From assembly GCA_963971405.1 (NCBI GenBank), contig OZ020487.1, positions 26,459,371 to 26,523,370 on the forward strand: 64,000 bases of DNA, in the 5' to 3' direction. This DNA is from Psococerastis gibbosa (lineage: Eukaryota; Arthropoda; Insecta; Psocodea; Psocidae). Made by a program: the position numbers and the translations under genes. Each line of letters begins with the position of its first letter. Within the stretch, counting starts at the first letter, position 1. Below are positions 55,042 to 64,000 of the stretch, piece by piece. The notes beneath the pieces were generated by a model that was not told the origin of the DNA, did no database searches, and worked only from the letters and a program-made list of their open reading frames with translations.

Positions 55042-55395
55042 AGGACATGTAGGTACGGACTACGGACTCTGACATTTTTTTTTTGGTTAATCGCATGCAA
55101 ACAATTTAATGAATGTATCCGATTGACCTCTTCAGTCGCCTCTAGGTTAGTACCCGTGTTGAGCTACGACACGTCTCCGATCGCATGGCTTGTAGAGACT
55201 CGCACAAGTACAAGCACGCTACCACCTTGCCATCGAAGTCGATATTATATATATTATTATTATATATTCATTATCATGCTTCGGACACCGGAGGACATGT
55301 AAAACCGGTGAGTGGTCCCGGGCCTGCCTACAGTTTAGTGTAAGAGATGGCATTATACACATTGAGCTAACTCCACTAGGTTGGTATAGTAATAG
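55042..55395 (+). repeat. SINE-A copy split by a SINE-B
   Basis: AGGACATGTAGGTACGGACTACGGACTCTGACA matches the SINE-A head and continues at about 55270 with CATGCTTCGGACACCGGAGG, GGTCCCGGGCCTGCC and CTAACTCCACTAGGTTGG. The B-box segment was lost around the insertion point. Confidence 0.8.
55074..55244 (-). repeat. SINE-B inserted in SINE-A
   Basis: The minus strand reads TCGACTTCGATGGCAAGGTG, through CTAGAGGCGACTGAAGAGGT and ATTGTTTGCATGCGATTAAC to an A-run. It is complete from head to tail. Confidence 0.85.
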
Positions 55396-55901
55396 AAAAA
55401 AGAAAAATACATAAATTATTCAAAAATATGAAAAAAATTAAAAAAAAAGTCATTTATAAAAAAGAAAATGAAATTTTAAAAACCAAAACTATTTCATGCC
55501 AGATAGTTATAAGTGATGTACATGATTGCAAAAAAATGTAGGGGGGGGGGCACTACTCTGTCTTGCGCGTAAGGGCCCCCAAAATTTGTTACGCCGCTGT
55601 GTACCAATAATTTTAATTGTAATGTATTGATTGGCTGACAATATTCACTGGCTGTCCCACACTAAAGTCCAAAAAGAGTGATCCTCGAATAGTCAAAGTG
55701 TTATATTTTTATATTGTCCCCAACGTACAATGAATATATTGAGACAGATATTTAAAAATATTTTGTAACCAAATGACAACCGAGATTTTTTGACAAAATT
55801 AATTAATAGCCGCAAGCATAAAAATAAATATAAATATGAAAATAATAATAATAAATAATACTTACTAGTTACAGTTTGAAATGTGTCCTTTTCTAATCTC
55901 T

Positions 55902-56921
55902 ATTTTTGCTTTCCAACGTATGCGTTGTATAAGGAAAGCTTTGTGACGGTCGAAATTTTCGATTCCGAGATTTCATCGGAATTACCCGTTTTGAGGTCCC
56001 AGGAACCCAAAAAATGGTTTTTACGAAATGTCTGTCTATCTGTCTGTTCATCTATTTCCGGGTAAACTACCTGGCCGATTTTGATGAAATTTTGCATGTT
56101 GGTTCACAAAAATTATGCCTCGGGACCATTTATTTTTATTTTGGGCTAACTCAATTTGGGGGGGGGGGGGGGGTTTATTCTAAAAAAAACTCCAAAAAAA
56201 CGTCTAAAAAAATTATTTCTCAAAAACAGCTCCAACGATTTCTTTAAAATTCACATATATTGTAGCCCTTATTAATGTTAATAAAATGCGGGGGTCGCTT
56301 ACCCCTTGATAGTTTGCTTCGGGGGGTAAAAAATAAAAAATACTAAATTTTCATTAAAAATGACTAAAAAATCATGTTTCTGCTAAACCTTTCTTTCGAT
56401 GATTTCTACCTTCAGGTATGTTTTAGGTGTGTAAACGAGTAACGAAACCTGATAGGTTGCTTTCCCAAAAAAGTATTTGGTTTTGGTCACAAAAATTGTT
56501 TTTTGAAAAATTAAAAAATGGTAGAAAATTCACACTGAAATGCATTGCGTGCCCTGCCATTATTACTGTGTGTTAATGTGTTGGTCTGACCGGTCTAGAA
56601 TGTGAAATGCCATCGATTAATTCAGTGCTTTGGGATAGGTGATATCCTAGGCGATTGCCAGAGGTGGTCCATGGGTTCCGGAGCACCCCCCCCCCCCCAA
56701 ATGGTTACAGCGTACACTAGATAGAATGGACTTTTAAAGATTTTTAAATTTATTGAGGTTACCTCACCTCCAGTGACGTCAGGTGGACACCCCCCCCCCC
56801 CCCCGAGATATCCTAAATTAAACCATAGGAAAATTATTTACCATGAAATTACTTATTTTCTCTAATTTTTACTAATTTATAAATTGGAAAGCATGTTCGA
56901 GTAAACTCGGACCGGTTCTTT
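55902..56921 (-). mobile_element. TIR element with TGCTTTCCAATTTATA ends, copy 3 (longest)
   Basis: Plus-strand left end TTTTTGCTTTCCAACGTATG, right end AAATTGGAAAGCATGTTCGA then ACTCGGACCGGTTCTTT. It is longer than copy 1, mainly because of a segment at 56610-56800 with C-runs and GTGGTCCATGGGTTCCGGAG, which looks like an inserted MITE remnant. It has the same internal blocks in the same order otherwise. Confidence 0.75.
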
Positions 56922-57182
56922 TATCTACGGCGAATTAAAATAAAAGTGTTTGCATATGCGAATAAGTAATTAATATATAATAGGCTATTATTTATTGTAT
57001 GTCAGTATAGATTATAGCGTAAGTGGTATGCCTATATTATACTGACAACTCCAACCTTGTGATACTTTGAGGGTGAAGACAGGAAAATAAATTTGGAATG
57101 GTGAGAAACCAAGTTTGTGGAGTCTGTTCCGGCCTTCCCGGTGGAGCAAAGGGGAGGAGATGGTAGATAAGTAGATTGGCAG

Positions 57183-57442
57183 CAGGCGCGGATCTAGAAT
57201 GAGACCAAGCTAAGCTAAGATTAAATTTCGATTTCTTTTTTGAAAAATAGGGCTGGAATGTTAAGGTTTTACGCATTTTCAAAGCTATAAGGGTTCTACA
57301 TTACAGGTAATTAATGCAAATGAGGGGTTCCCCCCGGGAGAAAATTTGTGAAAAATAGGACTGAAATAGTGGGGTTTTACGCATGTTGAGGACCCTAATG
57401 GGTGGGGGCTATAGCCCCCCCCCCCCTGTAGATCCGCGCCTG
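57183..57442. mobile_element. hAT-like MITE, CAGGCGCGGATC ends
   Basis: Inverted ends CAGGCGCGGATCTAGA and TAGATCCGCGCCTG. The flanks share TGGCAG. The interior has CCCCCCGGGAG and a C-run before the right end. Confidence 0.75.
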
Positions 57443-59382
57443 TGGCAGGGACTAGGGAGCATGGACGGATACAGGTGGGCAGGGGGGGGGGTAGCTGCCC
57501 CCCAAATTTATAAAATCTATTGTTAAGTTAATTTATTACACTCTAATTTAATTTAATCGATACTACACTGTATACTGTCATATTTTGACCCATAACTACC
57601 CCCTCCCCCTCCAAATGACCTGGAGTTAATTCCAGACTTGTCCTACTCTCCAGGTCGTTAGCCAGCAGTATAACTCCGACAGTCCGACCAGACGTACTTT
57701 ACTGGGCAGTGGGCTGCGAGGAAGCGTATGGCGGAAGTGTAAGAAAAATGAAAATATTCCCGGATGTTTTGTGGACACGTTAGTACCATAATATAGGAAC
57801 TAGAGAAAGCCTAACCTTCATGGAGGTCTGCACTTGCACCATTGAAATATCACAATAAAGGCCCAAAAAAAAACGTGTCTTTGAAATCAAAACTAGGGCA
57901 TGCCCAGCAGAGAGAAACGTCATTAAGGGGAGGTGAATGATCTAACACCGGGGTTACAAAGTAAAATAAAAACATTTTTTTGAAGGAGAAAATGCTATAG
58001 ACCTGAGAACAAAAGGACACAGCTGGAGTTGGGTATGATTTCATACAAGACGCAACACACCCCGCTGTGGAGTAATGTTTTGTTACATGTTTTGTGTAAA
58101 CAACCATTGCCCTAGCTCCATATTTCTTATACAACTATGTGAACCTCATTTTTAACAAATATTTGTCTACTTGTTGACTTTTTTTGGTAAGGGTCACTAA
58201 CCAGATAAACAATGCCGCGTTATAAAAAGATAAATAGGCCTAGTTGTTTTTCTCAGTTTCTCTCAATTCTAGGGGTTCACATGGTCCCATAGGGTACGCG
58301 CAGACGCACCTGGCCCTGTTTACGGCTAACCATGCATTGTCGATACCGAGATTCCAACGGATTTATGTACCTGTTTTGTGGTTAGGTCACAGGAACCAAA
58401 AAGGTGGTTTTTACGAAATTTCTGTCTGTCGGTCGGTCAATCATAGGGTAGCCAACCTTTTTTCCCCACCAAATATACAATAGTATTTTCTATGCCAATG
58501 TGTCTAAAAATGGAAATGTCTAAAAAAATATAGTAGGATAAATTATCATAATTTTTAATAAATTGACTTATTCTTATTACTTACTTTACCTACTTACTAC
58601 TGTTTTTTAGTTTCAATTTTTTAAAGAATATTTGTTGCTGCTTGCTGCTGCACGTAAGCCTAACCGCTTTTTATTTTTGTGAAAAATTCAAAGCTTCTCT
58701 GGCATGTCTCGTCCACATAGCAATTAATCAATAACTCAGCTTTTATTGGCTCAATGTTGGCCCAAAGGCCCAAAAATATGGTAATTTCACCTACTATATA
58801 ATTATATTTTTTTAAAAATATACAATGGTTCGACATGAAATATAAGTAGGATACTATATTATATAGTAGGGTTGCAACCCTAGACTCTGGCCGTTGATTT
58901 GTGGACAACCTACTCGATGGATTTTAATGAAATTCGGGATGTATAAAATAAATATATAATATAATATCTAGAGATAATTCTCTTGAGACATTGTAGATAG
59001 ATTTGTTTTATTAATTTTCATTCAGAGAAAGACCTCCCAATAGGTTAGTTGTAAGAGTGGGCCGAAAGACCCAAAACTCGCCCATATGGATAATAAAGAC
59101 AATTGACTTACTTTCTTTCTCACATGTGGCAACGGTAGAGAAATTTTCAAAAAGTTTATAAACCAGCGTTGTTGCAGGTTGACTGCTGCCTGTATACACC
59201 CCGACCTTTCACAATTAAATCCAAACAATTACAGTATATTTTGGTATTTTTATTTTTAAATGTTCGATTAGTTTTATGTTGTAATTTTGTGTGTATAATA
59301 TACATGTTGTCTACTTTGTGTCCAATTTGGCGCCCATAGGTGATGCGATGTGGCTCTAGTAGTGGACCACACCCTCCCCCCT

Positions 59383-59707
59383 CAGTGGCGTAGCCAAGAG
59401 GGGGGGGGGGCAGTGGGGTCCGGACCCCCCCAAAATTGAGCAAAATAGCAATTTTTTAAGATATTTATCTAAAAAAAATCGCCAGGGAGACCCCGGTCCC
59501 CCTTTTTCCAGTTTTGTTACTAGAGTTATCGTCTGCAAAATCAAAATTATTTGCCGACAAACTATTTCAGGCCTATCTTTTAAAAAACATTCCGGGGGGG
59601 GGGGTGTAGCGCCAAACGAAACACCACCCCATTATTCTGAAACCTATCGTAAGCGGGCAAACTTTATGAAAACTGGACCCCCCAAAAAATTTCTGCCTAC
59701 GCCACTG
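59383..59707. mobile_element. hAT-type MITE with perfect 8-bp target duplication TCCCCCCT
   Basis: Ends CAGTGGCGTAGCCAAG and GCCTACGCCACTG, flanked by TCCCCCCT on both sides. It is a shorter relative of 43076-43703. A further CTCGTTACGCTACTG just to the right looks like the right end of another, older element, so this insertion went into or beside a relative. Confidence 0.9.
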
Positions 59708-60061
59708 TCCCCCCTCGTTACGCTACTGTCGGTACCTATACTAATTAATTGATAAATAGGAAAGAGTGTTTACTCTTACCGGTTGGTTTTAGTTATGTAG
59801 TAGCATTGATCTATATATAGTGCAGTAGTAACTATAGTTTAAACCTAGGTCGTGACTCTTGACTCTTGAGGTGGGAGTTAAGGTGGGGCTTAAGAATGTG
59901 AAGTACCAAATGTCTGAAATTAAAAACTCAAGAAGAATCATCAATGGTTCTTGTCACTCACAGGTTTTTCCATACGATAACTGAGAAATGGCCTATCAAT
60001 TATCAATTTATCATACAATTTTTTTCAACTTTGCTAAATCACATAATATGCACTCGTGAAT

Positions 60062-60376
60062 CAGGGACGGATCCAGCCCATTGGGGGGGGGGGGTAGGGG
60101 GTACCTTGTGATCGGAGAGACGTATCGTGACTGGACAAAAGTACCTATTAGGTTACTTGGGGTTGCCTAGGTTACGCCTACTTATTTAGGCGATTGAAGA
60201 GGTTAATCGGATATATTCATTAAATTGTTTGAACGCGATTAACGTTTAAAAAAAAAGTGGTTGGTCAAAATAGGAAAAATATGTGTAGTATCGATTAAAT
60301 CAGAACGTAATAAATTAACTTACCAAATTTGGGGGGGGGGAGGGCAGCTACCACTGCCCCACTGAATCCGTCCATG
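60062..60376. mobile_element. hAT-type MITE with perfect 8-bp target duplication TCGTGAAT
   Basis: Ends CAGGGACGGATCCAG and TGAATCCGTCCATG, flanked by TCGTGAAT. A SINE-B 3' fragment (60178-60258) lies inside it, as do G-runs near both ends. A lone left end of the same type (CATGGACGGATAC) is at 57461. Confidence 0.9.
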
Positions 60377-60737
60377 TCGTGAATAAGCCTATAGCCGGAT
60401 AATCAATCCATCGACTTTGGGCAAAGATTGTTGGCAAGATTTTCTAAATGAACCCAAATAAGGTGGTGAGACAACTCAAAAAGGTCTGGCTAGAACAGGA
60501 AATAATAAAATATAAGGTAGGTACCCAACAAAAGGAAGTTTTGGGGGAAAACATACAAGTTCTGTTGACGCAAACAAACAGAACTGGGCAATGACCTTCC
60601 TCTCAAATGTAATTGATCATTTACGGAAAGTCGGAAACCATGGCCATGGAGGTACCCAAGTACCCAACAATATTGTCTAAATGGTAAAGTACGTAGGCTA
60701 GTATACGGCGTTTTAAGAGTTTTATGTTGCTTGCAGG

Positions 60738-61115
60738 ACCATAACAGAGGTTCAACGCCCGACATTGAGTCGAGCATTCTTGTATCTAGTTCGGTCAGAG
60801 CTTGTAGAAAGGGCATATCCCTTGATCTGCTTCCCGGGGCTTAGAGTCTTTTTCAATGAAGATGCTGGCCATTTGGTGAAGAAGGGTCCAAGTGGAGAAA
60901 TATTCACGGCCGCGCTGGTGCGAATGTTGTATAGTTTTGCTATTATAGTTCTCGCACAGTGGCGGAACGGGAACCAAGAGCGGCAAGTTCAAGGGCAGCA
61001 TGGGGGAGTCAAGGAACTCTGGCACGGAACCACTGGAAAATGAATTTTACTACAAAGAGTCTATTGAACTGGCAGTTTGTGCTGCGAAGTTTGTACAATG
61101 CTTCTTTGCAGTGGC
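60738..61115 (+). other. Possible exon-like region, unassigned
   Basis: A plausible acceptor (TTGCTTGCAG) at 60728-60737 precedes a stretch that is open in two frames for about 100 and 270 bases, one reading RAFLYLVRSELVERAYPLIC. A later frame reads MGESRNSGTEPLENEFYYKE. I recognise no family, and the frames cannot be joined with clear splice sites. It may be chance or part of an unrecognised gene. Confidence 0.2.
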
Positions 61116-61302
61116 GATAATATCATTCCTTCTAGGGAGGGAGGGGGGGGGGGCAGCGCAAAGGCGGACACAGAAAAAAATCTCCGGGGGGAGATTGATA
61201 TTTCGGTATCTTCCAATTACGATGTGTAGATATTGCCCTGCATCTAACTCAGTGACGCGTGGACCTTTTCAGGAGGGGGGGGGGAGAAGAAAGGGGTTCT
61301 AG

Positions 61303-64000
61303 ACATGATTGATTCTACTTACTGTATACTTGTATCGCAGCAGTATCCTCCTCAAAAGGCGAGGCGAGGCAGTACCTTCAGGCGTAAAGACCATCCGTAA
61401 GGCAATGATAGGCCTACTATTATAATCAGTGGCGTATATTTTTTTTTGTGACCCCCCCCCCCAAATGGGAATATGTAAGACGAAATTAACTAATGTGAGT
61501 TGCTGTAATGCATAATTTGCCAGATCTAATAGATGTTCGGACTTGGCTGGTAGAATTGAACGTCGTCTCGGGCCTCTGTCAGCGGCAAGAAGTTGATAGC
61601 TAGAGGCGATCTGAACTCAGCCCCTTTCAAAAATATGATGAAAAACTGATTGGCAATGCTGTCTGTTTTGCAGGTTGGGTAAGGAAGGCTCCAACCATGT
61701 GCCGGAAATCTCCCGAATCGATTGCCGATACTTTGGGATAGCGTAGAACAAATTGCATACATCGGATAAGACATACCCGTAGTTGTCAGGTCAGGATAGG
61801 TCAGGTTAAAGTGTTCAACTAATGTGTAATGGTATAATTAATTATGGTAAACTTTTAGTAGGTAATACTTGACGAAGTTATTTTATTTTTTAATATGACG
61901 AAGTGTGTGTGGAAATATGACTGAAATAAAGGACAATTTGTTTTCACCAAAATGTGAGAATTGGAGTCGCTGAACCATGCTACTTTTTATTATATTCCAA
62001 AGCATCGGAATTTGTCACATGTATGGTCTCAGCTGCCCTAGGAGTAAAGGAGCGTTCACAGCCCAGATTTTGCAGTATAGAGGAGTATGTTGCACTGTAT
62101 TTTTGTTTGAGGAGTCTGTGGAATCATACCCCACGAGGGGTCCATACTTATTGACTAAACTGTATCATTTTTTAGCATCGCACTTATCATATTAAAATGA
62201 TGAAGGAAGTAGTTTGAATAAGTAGATATTTTCTGTCTACTCTAATTCAACCCCTCAAATCTTCTAAACCACCAGCATTAGTTCGTAGTTCACTTGACTG
62301 TTCCGCGGTGCTATTTATACCTCAGTGATTCTCGTGGAACCTCGAAGAAATTGAAAATAGATCTGCACTTCTGGTTACCCTGTCCAGTGAAAGGAACTCG
62401 CATATTCCTTTCGCTGGGGTTTGGGATCACTTTCCGGAGGAGATACCCTCTTCTTCTCCGGGGCCCGCGCTGTGATTCAAACCAAGTACCGTTGCGGGTA
62501 GTTGAAGCGCACCTCTGCAGCTCTCTTAGTAAATAACAAGCGGCCAAGTTCGATGACCGGTTGAAAGGGAATCTAGTAGCACTGGCTCTACGTTCACTCA
62601 CCGGCCATTTCAGTATAAATTTATGACTAACATAATTATGACGTGATATGCATGCTCGTGGAAATGATTGCTAATGGCTGATTAGGTTTTTATAATTAAT
62701 CTTATTTTTTTCAATCCAATTCTAAATTTCCAATATCCGGATCATCTCCAGGGTAATGAACTGCTGCCTGCTGGCTGCTGCAGCAGTAGTAGTTGTGTTT
62801 TTCTACTTTGGTACCCCGTATTGTTCAGGACTGTAGACAGGGCGGCCCTTTTGGGCTATGTTCATGAGTGAAGTTGGGGTCACCAAGCGTTGCAATTAAT
62901 AAAATAATATTGGTTATGATTGGCAGATTCCAGATTGGCTTTCGTAATCAGTGGACGCATATATACCTATATATACTTGAGTTCTATATAAGAGAAATTG
63001 GTCATTCGCTCTCGTCAAGGACATTTTTTGTATTTCTGGTGCCATCTGGTAAGACCAATGAGAGCTTCGGCAATCACCACGTCTTCCTTTGACCAATCAG
63101 ATCAAAGCATTGCAGCCACGGTGGCTTTTCAATTGCTTGGAAGTACCTAGGACCAATTATTGAATTATTGTACGTGTATTTTAGGGCATGAAACAATTTA
63201 CGAATGTACAAATTCTCGTCATGATGTAATATTGGGGCTGACTGGCTCCTCGCCGATGCCATAAATAATTTAACATATCCAGTCGTCTGATGGGTGACGC
63301 TAGTCACTAGAGTCCTATACCGGCTATACGGAAGTTGGTGCATTCGTTTCCCGCCTAAATTATGTTTGAATTCTGGGGCCACTCACCACGCCTCCTATGA
63401 CTAACCATTGAAAAAAAAGTACCACGTGGCCTTAGGATTCAAAAAATATTTTTTTGGCACGCTGAAATTTCCCATTTCTCCCTTATAGACCTACAGGTGA
63501 CGCCAACGTCCATTATCTTCAAATAGGCTATGTACGTATCTTCTGTCTCCACCCTCCACCACTCCAGGGCCCTCTCAATAGGCAATTTCCCTACATATCT
63601 TCATCTTCTTCAACTGATCCCGCCGGCCGCCACCTATTTCTTGGTCTCTACAATCTTCGCTACTGTTAGGGCACATCATGCAGCCTTCTCTACTTCTCCA
63701 TATTTAATCGGAGTTCATCGCTCAACTACCGCCCACGCTCTCCGAATGACGATGGCCATGTGCGAACGAAAATAATTTTAGTGATCTAGTTACCACTTAC
63801 TTTGAGCCTTTAAGGAAACCATTCAGCATTCTATATAGAAGGCATGACGTAGACTCTGGGTCAGCTGATGACCTCAGGTAGGAGCAGGTGCCTAAGCCTA
63901 AGGCAGAATTTATATAAATACATATGAACTACTAGCGTAAGGGTATGGGCCTATATGATTTTTGCACCACTATAGGAAAATGAAGGATTTTGCATTTCTG
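61303..64000. other. Spacer without supported gene
   Basis: Only isolated repeat ends are seen, such as CAGTGGCGTATATTTT at about 61429. A segment around 62310-62600 is GC-richer and open on the minus strand for 96 codons, with a B-box-like GGTTTGAATC, but I recognise nothing. The ORF at 63530-63775 lacks motifs. Confidence 0.35.

Overview
The window is nuclear DNA of an animal, most likely an arthropod. The reasons are GT/AG-interrupted genes, intronless and intron-rich genes side by side, a DM9 (DUF3421) secreted protein, a gene resembling the arthropod DUF4774 family, AT-rich spacers, tRNA-derived SINEs and many TIR, foldback and retro-elements. A crustacean or early-branching hexapod would fit, but no species can be named from the sequence alone.

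Five host genes are supported, all on the + strand: an inositol-pentakisphosphate 2-kinase (IPPK, 2133-3515, single exon); a MAD2 spindle-checkpoint gene (three exons, 6784-9122, first exon not found); a five-exon secreted DM9-domain protein (11448-15434) with a TATA box and TCAGT initiator; an intronless VHL (von Hippel-Lindau) homologue (17994-18527); and a seven-exon DUF4774-like protein (24700-29719). Splice phases close exactly for the last three exons of MAD2 and for all exons of the DM9 and DUF4774-like genes. The genes share no evident pathway and look like ordinary neighbours.

From about 30 kb to the right end I see no convincing host gene; this part is dominated by repeats. These include: (i) foldback elements built of repeated 'shells' (ends GGCG...TTCCACC, inner motif GTGGTAGCAGACATTCAAGACTTA), some nested inside one another; (ii) a 2.8-kb LTR retrotransposon derivative (32992-35783) with a gag ORF and tRNA-Leu-type primer site, whose two LTRs point in opposite directions although the unit is flanked by a 4-bp target duplication GAAC; (iii) at least eight hAT-type miniature elements, each with G/C homopolymer tracts and mostly perfect 8-bp target duplications; (iv) a possible 5-kb CACTA-like element (49640-54651) with arrays of small degenerate palindromes next to its ends; (v) a 0.85-1 kb family with inverted TGCTTTCCAATTTATA ends in three large copies; (vi) two SINE families; and (vii) several 5'-truncated non-LTR retrotransposon remnants.

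The most unusual structures are the nested foldback elements at 20.5-37.2 kb and the inverted-LTR unit that landed in one of them.
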